Shown here: positions 1 through 6,144 of the stretch, one piece after another | How the letters are laid out: each line of letters begins with the position of its first letter | Numbering within the stretch: the stretch's first letter is position 1 | Source: Cryomorphaceae bacterium | GTDB taxonomy: Bacteria; Bacteroidota; Bacteroidia; Flavobacteriales; Schleiferiaceae | Direction: 5' to 3' | Assembly (NCBI GenBank): GCA_003507115.1 | Contig: DNWN01000052.1 | Span: 1-6,998, forward strand | DNA: 6,998 bases | Position numbers and translations under genes: made by a program | Notes under the pieces: generated by a model | Seen by the model: the letters and a program-made list of their open reading frames with translations, nothing else | Told to the model about the DNA's origin: nothing | The model's database searches: none

Positions 1-2351
1 GCCGACACTCCGTAAATGATACCGAAGTTGACCGTCTTCGCATGCGAACGTTGCTCGCGCGACACCTCCGACAAGGGCACACCAAACACATTGGCCGCCG
101 TGGCCGCATGGATGTCTGCCCCACTGTGAAAGGCCTCCATCATGGCTTTGTCCTGACTCATGGAGGCGATGACACGCAGTTCGATTTGCGAGTAGTCCGC
201 ACTGAGCAACACATGATCCGAATCCCGTGCCACAAAGAGGTTGCGAACACGACGGCCGCGCTCCGTGCGTACAGGAATGTTCTGCAGGTTGGGGTTGGTG
301 GACGACAGGCGTCCCGTTGCCGCCACGGCCTGGTTAAAGGTCGTATGAATGCGTCCCGTCATGGGATGAATCAATTGAGGTAGAGCATCGACGTACGTGC
401 TTTTGAGCTTGCCAACTTGGCGCCATTCGAGGAGCTTTTCCACGATGGGATGCTCTTTCACATAGCCTTCCAGGACCTCCTCTCCGGTGGCATACTGCCC
501 CGTTTTGGTCTTTTTCACTTTGCCCCGACCAATTTGCAATCCATCAAAGAGCACATCTCCCAGCTGCTTGGGAGAGCCCAAGTTGAAGGTTTGGCCGGCC
601 AACTCGAAAACATCCGCTTCCAAGCGCGCCAAATCTTTGGTTAACTCTTCCGAATAGGCCTCCAGACCCGCTTGGTCTACTTTGACTCCTGCCAACTCCA
701 TGTCGGAAAGCACCGGAATTAAGGGGGCTTCCAATTGGCTGTACACCCGCTGCACATCACTCTGGTCGACAAGAGGCTGCAGGGCCTCGCGCAAACGCCA
801 GGTGATGTCCGCGTCTTCGCCGGCGTATTCGGCCACGTGGGTCGGGTCGATGTCCCGCATCGTTTTTTGGTTCTTTCCCTTCGGGCCGATCAAAGACGTG
901 ATGGGAATGGGCGTGTAGCCGAGCAGCTTTTGAGCCAAATCATCCATGCCGTGGCGCTGATCGGGCTCGACCAAGTAGTGCATCAACATCGTGTCCACCA
1001 TGGGGCCCTTCACGCGAATGCCATAGCGCAAGAGCACTTGGTAATCGTATTTAAAGTTGTGTGCCACTTTCTCAATGGCCGCGTCCTCCAGGGGTCCCCG
1101 CAAAGGTTCGAGCAAGGCCATGGCCTCGGAATGGTCCGCCGGAAGGGCCACGTAGTAGGCCGTATGCGCCTCGTAGGAAAAGGCGATGCCGACCAATTCC
1201 GCCTCTAGGGTGTCCAGCGAAGTGGTTTCGGTGTCAAAGCAAAACGCGGGCTGCTGGGCCAATTTGCGCGCAAAAAACTGCACCGCCACGGCGTTGTCCA
1301 GCAAGGTGTAGGTGTGATCTGTGGAGGCCGCATCACTTCCGGGGAGCGACTCCACGGTGGGTAGGGCCGCTCCAAAAAGGTCCATTTGGCCGTCGGTGGA
1401 AGGCGCCGCGGGAGCACCGGAAGCGGGAGCACTCGAGGCGGAAGCTCCGCTGCCCGCGACACTGGGTGCCGGAGTTGAGCTGGGTAACAAGCGGCGCTGA
1501 AGACTGCGGAATTCCAACTCATCCAACAGGCCTTTAAGCACCTCCGTGTCCGGCTCTTCGCGCACTAAGTCTGCTTCGTTGAGTTCGATGGGCACGTCCG
1601 TGAGGATGCGAGCGAGGACCTTGGACATACGGCCCTGGTCGGCAAATTCCCGAATCTTTTCACCCAACTTTCCCTTGATTTCCTCGGCGTGAGCAAAGAT
1701 GCCCTCCATGGTATCGTATTCGGCCAGCAGTTTGGCGGCCGTTTTTTCCCCCACGGAGGGAATGCCGGGGATGTTGTCCACCGCGTCGCCCATAAGGCCA
1801 AGCATGTCGATGACTTGATCCACCCGTTGAATCCCCCATCGGTCGCAGACCTCTTGAACCCCGAGAACCTCCGCGGGATCACCCCCTCGGCCGGGCTTGA
1901 GGATTTTCACTTTTTCGGTGACCAGCTGGCCAAAGTCTTTGTCCGGGGTCATCATGTAGACCTCGTAGCCCGCCGTTTCCGCCTTGTGCGCCAAGGTTCC
2001 AATGACATCGTCCGCTTCAAATCCGGGAACACCCAGCGAGGGTATGCGCATGGCTTCGAGCAACTGATGAATGTAGGGGACTGCCACTTTGATGCCCTCG
2101 GGGGTCTCGTCCCGGTTGGCTTTATACGCTGGGAAGAGCTCCTCACGCACCTGGCTGCCGCCGATGTCAAACACGACTGCCATGTGGCTAGGGCGTTCCT
2201 TTTCGATCACATCGAGTAAGGCTAACATAAAGCCATAGACCGCCGATGTGTCGACCCCCTTGCTATTGACCCGGGGATTTCGAGCGAAGGCAAAATAGGC
2301 TCGAAAAATCAGGGCATAGGCATCGAGGAGATAGAGACGGGGCATGGACAT
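1..2351 (-). CDS. polA: DNA polymerase I, 3' end cut by window edge
   Basis: Pol I fills gaps and removes RNA primers in lagging-strand synthesis and excision repair. Reading the minus strand from ATG at 2351 gives 783 residues with no stop. The 5' nuclease comes first: LLDAYALIFRAYFAF near the N-terminus, EADD at 112-115, TPDKD with D137/D139, GDAVDNIPG at 188-196, then a helix-hairpin-helix. An Ala/Ser/Pro-rich linker starts at about 290. The proofreading exonuclease looks intact: FDTET (D373, E375), NFKYD (N432, D436), YAGED (Y509, D513). The polymerase follows: motif A ADYSQIELR (D719, E724), then the O-helix with R768, K772, F776 and Y780. These match E. coli R754, K758, F762 and Y766 at a constant offset of 14. 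The window ends just after YGVS, so about 150-160 residues including motif C are missing. A second ATG at 2345 is also possible. No Shine-Dalgarno sequence is visible. The 3'-5' exonuclease, lost in some Pol I lineages, appears functional here. Confidence 0.97.
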   Translation of the reverse strand, partial: MSMPRLYLLDAYALIFRAYFAFARNPRVNSKGVDTSAVYGFMLALLDVIEKERPSHMAVVFDIGGSQVREELFPAYKANRDETPEGIKVAVPYIHQLLEAMRIPSLGVPGFEADDVIGTLAHKAETAGYEVYMMTPDKDFGQLVTEKVKILKPGRGGDPAEVLGVQEVCDRWGIQRVDQVIDMLGLMGDAVDNIPGIPSVGEKTAAKLLAEYDTMEGIFAHAEEIKGKLGEKIREFADQGRMSKVLARILTDVPIELNEADLVREEPDTEVLKGLLDELEFRSLQRRLLPSSTPAPSVAGSGASASSAPASGAPAAPSTDGQMDLFGAALPTVESLPGSDAASTDHTYTLLDNAVAVQFFARKLAQQPAFCFDTETTSLDTLEAELVGIAFSYEAHTAYYVALPADHSEAMALLEPLRGPLEDAAIEKVAHNFKYDYQVLLRYGIRVKGPMVDTMLMHYLVEPDQRHGMDDLAQKLLGYTPIPITSLIGPKGKNQKTMRDIDPTHVAEYAGEDADITWRLREALQPLVDQSDVQRVYSQLEAPLIPVLSDMELAGVKVDQAGLEAYSEELTKDLARLEADVFELAGQTFNLGSPKQLGDVLFDGLQIGRGKVKKTKTGQYATGEEVLEGYVKEHPIVEKLLEWRQVGKLKSTYVDALPQLIHPMTGRIHTTFNQAVAATGRLSSTNPNLQNIPVRTERGRRVRNLFVARDSDHVLLSADYSQIELRVIASMSQDKAMMEAFHSGADIHAATAANVFGVPLSEVSREQRSHAKTVNFGIIYGVS
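1374..1388 (-). other. Candidate sliding-clamp-binding motif (QMDLF) in the Pol I linker
   Basis: Residues 322-326 of the Pol I reading are Q-M-D-L-F. This fits the bacterial beta-clamp-binding pentapeptide consensus (QL[S/D]LF). It lies in a linker of low complexity (about 290-350, rich in Ala, Ser, Pro and Gly) between the 5' nuclease and the proofreading exonuclease, so it should be exposed and flexible. The motif match is seen directly. Clamp binding is inferred and untested. Confidence 0.5.
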
Positions 2352-2367
2352 GGGAAGGAGATTTCTT

Positions 2368-2375
2368 CAAAAATA
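2368..2375 (-). promoter_or_regulatory. Bacteroidota-type -7 element for polA
   Basis: The minus strand reads TATTTTTG, an exact match to the Bacteroidota -7 consensus TAnnTTTG. It ends 16 nt before the polA ATG at 2351, which would give a leader of roughly 10-13 nt. I found no TTTG (-33 element) at the expected distance upstream, so the call rests on the -7 box and its position only. Confidence 0.45.
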
Positions 2376-2379
2376 CGGC

Positions 2380-2387
2380 CCTTAAGG
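2380..2387. promoter_or_regulatory. 8-bp palindrome between the divergent -7 elements
   Basis: CCTTAAGG is a perfect 8-bp palindrome. Its centre is within 1 bp of the midpoint between the two divergent -7 boxes. It could be a binding site for a symmetric regulator acting on both promoters, or chance. An 8-bp palindrome alone is weak evidence. Confidence 0.2.
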
Positions 2388-2389
2388 AC

Positions 2390-2397
2390 TACTTTTG
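2390..2397 (+). promoter_or_regulatory. Bacteroidota-type -7 element for the plus-strand operon
   Basis: TACTTTTG exactly matches TAnnTTTG and ends only 6 nt before the ATG at 2404. If transcription starts at the usual distance, the mRNA would be leaderless or nearly so. That would fit a phylum that makes little use of Shine-Dalgarno pairing. No TTTG is seen about 19-21 nt upstream; the nearest similar tetramer is TTTC at 2362-2365, with a longer spacing. Confidence 0.45.
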
Positions 2398-2403
2398 GGG
2401 GCT

Positions 2404-3126
2404 ATGTCATCCTCTTTGGTCATCATTCCCACGTTCAACGAACGCGATAACATCCAAGCCATTTTGGAGGCGGTATTTGCATTGGAGCGGGAGTTTCACG
2501 TCTTGGTGATCGACGATGGTTCTCCCGATGGCACCGCGGATTTGGTGCGTTTGGCGCAATCGGACTATCCAAATCGCCTTTTTCTCGAGTGCCGCACAGG
2601 CAAATTAGGACTGGGAACGGCCTACATTCACGGATTTCAATGGGCCCTGGCCCGGGATTATGCCTACATCTTCGAGATGGACGCGGATTTTTCCCACGAC
2701 CCCAAAGACCTGCCCCGCTTGCTGGACGCCTGTGCGCTCTACAAAGCGGACTTGGCCATCGGTTCGCGCTATTCCAACGGCGTGAACGTCGTGAATTGGC
2801 CGATGTCCCGCGTTCTATTGAGCTTTTTTGCATCCAAATATGTCCGCTTCATCACCGGCATGCCCATCCACGACACGACGGCCGGATTTAAATGCTACCG
2901 GCGCGAGGTTTTGGAGTCCATTGATTTTGAAAAAATACGCTTTGTGGGATACGCCTTCCAGATCGAAATGAAGTTTCGGACTTGGCAAAAAGGCTTTCAT
3001 CTTGCCGAAGTCCCCGTCATCTTCACAGACCGGAAATTGGGCCAAAGTAAAATGTCTTCTGGGATTATTCGGGAGGCCGTCTTTGGGGTAATTTTGCTGA
3101 AGATTACGAGCATATTCCGCAAATGA
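2404..3126 (+). CDS. Polyprenol monophosphomannose synthase (GT2 family, DPM1-like)
   Basis: A 240-residue cytosolic glycosyltransferase of GT-A fold. The family moves mannose from GDP-mannose to a polyprenyl phosphate, making the lipid-linked mannose used outside the membrane, for example for protein O-mannosylation. Visible motifs in order: VIIPTFNERDNI near the N-terminus, VIDDGSPDGTA (nucleotide binding, about 35-45), GKLGLGTAY (66-74), EMDADFSHDP with the DxD-type pair D93/D95, TAGFKCYRR (159-167) and TDRKLGQSKMS (208-218). The last is very characteristic of dolichol-phosphate-mannose-type enzymes. There are no C-terminal membrane segments, so this is the short, soluble form. I chose ATG 2404 over an in-frame TTG at 2395 because translation then begins directly with the family N-terminus and the TTG lies inside the -7 promoter box. 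The stop codon overlaps the next start (ATGA at 3123-3126). Exact sugar specificity is inferred from family resemblance. Confidence 0.9.
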   Translation: MSSSLVIIPTFNERDNIQAILEAVFALEREFHVLVIDDGSPDGTADLVRLAQSDYPNRLFLECRTGKLGLGTAYIHGFQWALARDYAYIFEMDADFSHDPKDLPRLLDACALYKADLAIGSRYSNGVNVVNWPMSRVLLSFFASKYVRFITGMPIHDTTAGFKCYRREVLESIDFEKIRFVGYAFQIEMKFRTWQKGFHLAEVPVIFTDRKLGQSKMSSGIIREAVFGVILLKITSIFRK

Positions 3127-4481
3127 CTTCCATACCCCCACGCTATCTCATCAAGAACGCCCGGCTCATCAATGAAGGCCGAATCGAAGAAGGTGAAATC
3201 CTCCTTGAAAATGGGCGCATTAAGCGCATGGATCGCACCCTCACACCTAAAGATCTGCATGTCCAAGTTATCGACGCCGCTGGATGCTATGTTATTCCGG
3301 GCGTCATCGATTCACAGGTGCATTTCCGCGAGCCCGGACTGACGCACAAAGGGGACATCGCCAGTGAATCCCGCGCGGCGATTTCCGGAGGGATCACCAG
3401 CTATGTGGAACAGCCCAATACCGTTCCGCAAGCCACGACCGTCGAAGAGTTAGAAAAGAAATACAGCCGGGCCGCAGAGGTTTCTTGGGCCAACTACAGT
3501 TTTAACATGGGTGCCACCAACGACAACTTGGAGGAACTCAAGAAGATCTCCAAGCGGGATGTCGCCGGGATCAAAATCTTCATGGGCTCTTCCACGGGGA
3601 ATATGCTGGTGGACAATCCCGAAACCTTGGAGCGCATTTTCCGGGAAGTGGACCACCAACTCATTGCGCACTGCGAGGACGAAGCCACGATTCAAGCCAA
3701 TTTGGAGCGCTTCATTGCGGAAAAAGGACGCGAAAACCTCACCGCCGCCGACCACCCCTACATCCGTTCTGCCGAGGGCTGTTATGTTAGTTCCTCCGCC
3801 GCCATTGGGATGGCGCGCAAAACGGGAGCTCGCTTCCACCTCTACCACGTTTCGACGGCGATGGAGCTGGACCTCCTTGATGGAGACATTCCATTGAGCG
3901 AAAAGAAAATCACGGCCGAAGCCTGCGTCCACCACCTATGGTTCTCCGAAGAGGATTATGCGGAAAAAGGCAACCTCATCAAATGGAATCCGGCGGTCAA
4001 AACCAAAGCCGACCGCAATGCTTTGCGCGAAGCCCTACTCAACGGAAAAATTGACGTCGTCTCGACCGACCACGCCCCCCACACCTTGGAAGAAAAAATG
4101 CGGCCCTACGCCGATGCGCCATCGGGAGGCCCGCTGGTCCAAAATAGCTTGTCCGCCATGCTGGAACTGGCCCGCCGCAACGATATCGACTTTGCGCGCA
4201 TTGTTCAGCTGATGTGCCACAACCAGGCCGACCTCTTTGGAATCGAGGAGCGCGGCTATTTGCGCGAAGGCTACCATGCAGATGTAGTCATTGTGGATCC
4301 TTCCCGCCCATGGAACGTGACTTCCGACAACATTCTCAGTAAATGTGGGTGGTCTCCCTTCGAAGGGCGCACCTTCGCGGCACGGGTGACCCACACCTTT
4401 GTCAATGGCCACTTAGTATACAAACAAGGAAAAATTCGAGGCGAGGCCGGCGGGCAGCGCTTGCTCTTCCAACGCCCATGA
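3123..4481 (+). CDS. pyrC: Dihydroorotase (amidohydrolase superfamily)
   Basis: The enzyme interconverts carbamoyl-aspartate and dihydroorotate, the third step of de novo pyrimidine synthesis in the cytosol. The 452-residue length is normal for the long bacterial form. Landmarks: an N-terminal beta domain (YLIKNARLINEG), then VIDSQVHFREPG at 61-72, GIKIFMGSS with K151 (possible carbamylated lysine), AHCED with H183, YHVST with H242, STDHAPH with D316 and H318, and the substrate-loop segment SGGPLVQ at 334-340. Most metal and substrate residues are present. Position 65 is Gln where many members have the first His of an HxH pair (H67 is kept). I recall this Q-x-H form from Bacteroidota enzymes, so it is probably still active. 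It starts 4 nt inside the previous gene and ends 4 nt inside the next (ATGA at both junctions), so translation is likely coupled. No other pyr gene is nearby. Another cyclic amidohydrolase such as allantoinase is possible but less likely. Confidence 0.9.
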   Translation: MTSIPPRYLIKNARLINEGRIEEGEILLENGRIKRMDRTLTPKDLHVQVIDAAGCYVIPGVIDSQVHFREPGLTHKGDIASESRAAISGGITSYVEQPNTVPQATTVEELEKKYSRAAEVSWANYSFNMGATNDNLEELKKISKRDVAGIKIFMGSSTGNMLVDNPETLERIFREVDHQLIAHCEDEATIQANLERFIAEKGRENLTAADHPYIRSAEGCYVSSSAAIGMARKTGARFHLYHVSTAMELDLLDGDIPLSEKKITAEACVHHLWFSEEDYAEKGNLIKWNPAVKTKADRNALREALLNGKIDVVSTDHAPHTLEEKMRPYADAPSGGPLVQNSLSAMLELARRNDIDFARIVQLMCHNQADLFGIEERGYLREGYHADVVIVDPSRPWNVTSDNILSKCGWSPFEGRTFAARVTHTFVNGHLVYKQGKIRGEAGGQRLLFQRP

Positions 4482-4858
4482 AGCCTGTCCTCCTCCTTTG
4501 CGCCCTGTTGAGCTTGACCGCGTGTTCATTCATGGGGTCAGAGGAAGCCGTCAACCCCATGGAGGCCCCAAAGGACTTACTCCCCGAAGAGGCCTTTGTG
4601 CGCTTGATGTATGAAATGAATTTGATTGAGGGCGCCCGAACGGGAAACACGCTTCTCGGAGACTCCCTTCCTTTAGGGCCATATTTCGAGACGCTCTACC
4701 GCGACTTTGACGTGACGGCCGAACAGGTACAGCGAAGCTTTGCCTACTACCATGGCGATCCCGAGTGCATGGCGCGCTACTACCAATGGATTATCGACAG
4801 CTTGCGGGCGGATGTCCAAATTCTCAGCACCCCGACCTCGGTCTCTGACGATGAGTGA
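4478..4858 (+). CDS. Small lipoprotein, DUF4296-like
   Basis: A 126-residue protein with a lipoprotein signal: Lys2, a hydrophobic stretch (PVLLLCALLSL) and the lipobox LTAC with C16 as the lipid-bearing cysteine. It should be anchored in the envelope. The mature part has the pattern I associate with DUF4296: LLPEEAFVRLMYEMNLIEG, then a YRDFDVTAEQVQRSFAYY segment and an aromatic YYQWIIDSL helix. It looks all-helical. The molecular function of the family is unknown to me. In Flavobacteriales-like genomes such a gene commonly sits beside dihydroorotase and the mannose synthase, as here. The start at 4478 was chosen because the signal peptide begins there and because it overlaps the dihydroorotase stop by 4 nt. 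A longer reading from 4343 lies inside dihydroorotase and adds no plausible sequence. Confidence 0.78.
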   Translation: MKPVLLLCALLSLTACSFMGSEEAVNPMEAPKDLLPEEAFVRLMYEMNLIEGARTGNTLLGDSLPLGPYFETLYRDFDVTAEQVQRSFAYYHGDPECMARYYQWIIDSLRADVQILSTPTSVSDDE

Positions 4859-5834
4859 GGCTTTCCCTTTCATCTCGCCCACCTTTGAGGAGGTGGCGCT
4901 TCGGCTCTTTCGATTTCAAGCGCAGCACAACCCTGTCTATGGGACATGGCTGCAACACCTAGGGGTCGATCTCGCGCGGCAAGAGGCCGTTCAGTCCCTG
5001 CACGACATTCCCTTCTTGCCGATTGAAACGTTTAAAACGCATGCGGTCAAGACGGGGCAGTTCGATGCAGAGGTTATCTACACCTCTAGCGGCACCGCGG
5101 GCCAGGCGACGTCTAAGCACCACGTGGCCTCCACCGATGCCTATCTGCGCAACGCGCAAGCCTGCTTTGAGCATTTTTATGGCCCGGTCGATCAATACGC
5201 CTGGCTTTGTTTGCTTCCCAGCTACATGGAGCGCGAAGGATCCTCCCTTATCGCCATGGCCGAACACTTTGTGAAGCAGTCCCCCGCCGAGGAATCGGGC
5301 TTCTTCCTGAAGGGATTGGACGAGTTGCGCTACCGCCTGGAAACCCTGGAACTCAACGGCGTTCCCACCGTCATCCTGGGCGTGACCTTCGCCTTGCTCG
5401 ACTGGGCGGAAAGCTTGGAAAAACCGCTGTCCCTGAAATCTACCCTCATCATGGAAACAGGCGGCATGAAGGGCCGACGCGTGGAGCCCGTGCGCGAAGC
5501 CGTGCACGCGCAGCTGCAGCAAGCATTCGGTGTGGACCGCATCCACTCCGAATACGGCATGACCGAAGGGATGTCGCAAGCCTACAGCTTTGGCGAGGGA
5601 CGCTTCATCCCCCCACCCCAAATGCGCGTCCTGCCCCGAAGTCCCGAGAACCCCCTCGAGTGGGCAGGCCTCGAGTCGCATGCCGCACTAAACATCGTCG
5701 ATTTGGCCAACGCCGACTCCTGCGCCTTCTTGGCTACGGCGGATCTTGGCAAGGTCTTTGAAAATGGTTCTTTTGAAGTGCTAGGCCGTCTGGAAGGTTC
5801 CGACCTCCGCGGCTGCTCTTTGTTGACCGTTTAA
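4851..5834 (+). CDS. LuxE-family acyl-protein synthetase / acyltransferase-like protein
   Basis: A 327-residue protein related to LuxE, which activates a fatty acid as an acyl-adenylate and carries it as an acyl-protein. The adenylate-forming signature motifs are visible: TSSGTAG at 78-84 (phosphate-binding loop) and SEYGMTE at 233-239. Other typical segments are IPFLPIETFKTH (53-64), LLPSYMEREGSSL (121-133), METGGMKGRR (201-210) and a closing GRLEGSDLRGCSLL. Length fits the single-domain LuxE type without the C-terminal lid of larger acyl-CoA synthetases. No luxC, luxD or luxAB genes are beside it, so it is not a bioluminescence gene. Bacteroidota carry such stand-alone versions, and the substrate is unknown. 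It starts with an 8-nt overlap inside the lipoprotein gene. I rejected an upstream in-frame extension to 4740 because it is the shadow of that gene. The partner acceptor protein cannot be named. Confidence 0.85.
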   Translation: MSEAFPFISPTFEEVALRLFRFQAQHNPVYGTWLQHLGVDLARQEAVQSLHDIPFLPIETFKTHAVKTGQFDAEVIYTSSGTAGQATSKHHVASTDAYLRNAQACFEHFYGPVDQYAWLCLLPSYMEREGSSLIAMAEHFVKQSPAEESGFFLKGLDELRYRLETLELNGVPTVILGVTFALLDWAESLEKPLSLKSTLIMETGGMKGRRVEPVREAVHAQLQQAFGVDRIHSEYGMTEGMSQAYSFGEGRFIPPPQMRVLPRSPENPLEWAGLESHAALNIVDLANADSCAFLATADLGKVFENGSFEVLGRLEGSDLRGCSLLTV

Positions 5835-5850
5835 CCTCAAAGACCCGACT

Positions 5851-6144
5851 ATGCGCGCATTGATTGCTACCTTGCTATTGCTTGGCGCAAGCCTTCAGGC
5901 TTCTGCCGACCACCACCCTCATCGCCCCTATGCTCATCGACGTCCCTATGGAAACGCATACAATGCACAGCCCCGTCCCTACTATCCGCAACCCGCGATC
6001 ATTGTGGTGGATGGCCACCCTTATTCTTCTCGCGTCACCCTTGTCCGCCCAGTGGGTCAACGCATGGACCAACATTACCGTGGACAAAGAGCCCGCGTTC
6101 ACGTTGTCCGACAGCACCGCCGTGCACGCCGTTCGTGCCGCTGA
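5851..6144 (+). CDS. Possible small secreted His/Pro/Tyr/Arg-rich protein overlapping the next gene
   Basis: A 97-codon frame starting 16 nt after the LuxE-like gene. It begins with a textbook signal peptide: Arg2, a hydrophobic core ALIATLLLLGASLQ and a cleavage site at ASA (17-19). The mature part is low in complexity: a His-rich start (DHHPHRPYAHRRPY) with RPY recurring at 25-27, 31-33 and 42-44, then a short hydrophobic patch IIVVDG. The last 30 residues are very Arg-rich, as expected of a shadow frame, and overlap the well-supported downstream gene. So it may be a real small protein whose 3' end overlaps, the decayed or frameshifted 5' end of a gene, or chance. Codon third positions are less GC-rich than in the competing frame, which argues against it. 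I recognise no family. Confidence 0.35.
   Translation: MRALIATLLLLGASLQASADHHPHRPYAHRRPYGNAYNAQPRPYYPQPAIIVVDGHPYSSRVTLVRPVGQRMDQHYRGQRARVHVVRQHRRARRSCR
5884..5907 (+). repeat. Short inverted repeat in the leader of the unknown secreted gene
   Basis: AAGCC (5889-5893) and GGCTT (5898-5902) form a perfect 5-bp stem with a TTCA loop. A further GGC (5884-5886) pairs with GCC (5905-5907) across a 2x2 internal loop. No T-run follows, so it is not a standard intrinsic terminator. It lies in the only stretch of the plus-strand train where genes do not clearly overlap, so it could be an mRNA structure there, but it is small. Confidence 0.3.

Noticed and set aside
1389..1484. GC-rich imperfect repeats in the polA linker as a possible repeat element or assembly artefact
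   Set aside because: They are codons for a low-complexity Ala/Ser/Pro/Gly linker. The frame stays open and the domains on both sides are in register.
735..2219. Long plus-strand open frames at 735-1208, 1061-1537 and 1689-2219
   Set aside because: All are antisense shadows of polA, whose minus-strand reading has every expected motif. None resembles a protein family.
2395..2403. TTG start at 2395 for the mannose synthase
   Set aside because: It would begin inside the TACTTTTG promoter box and adds only M-G-A before the well-placed ATG at 2404.
3450..3935. 161-codon minus-strand open frame
   Set aside because: It is antisense to dihydroorotase, including the metal-ligand segments, and has no recognisable features.
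4740..4850. Upstream extension of the LuxE-like gene to 4740
   Set aside because: It lies inside the lipoprotein gene in another frame. The added residues look like a shadow, and ATG 4851 gives the family N-terminus.
4959..5681. 240-codon minus-strand open frame
   Set aside because: It is antisense to the LuxE-like gene, whose motifs are clear, and has the composition expected of a shadow.
5994..6060. Programmed ribosomal frameshift joining the two frames at 5851-6144
   Set aside because: I see no canonical slippery heptamer or following strong structure in the overlap, and frame B has its own signal peptide.
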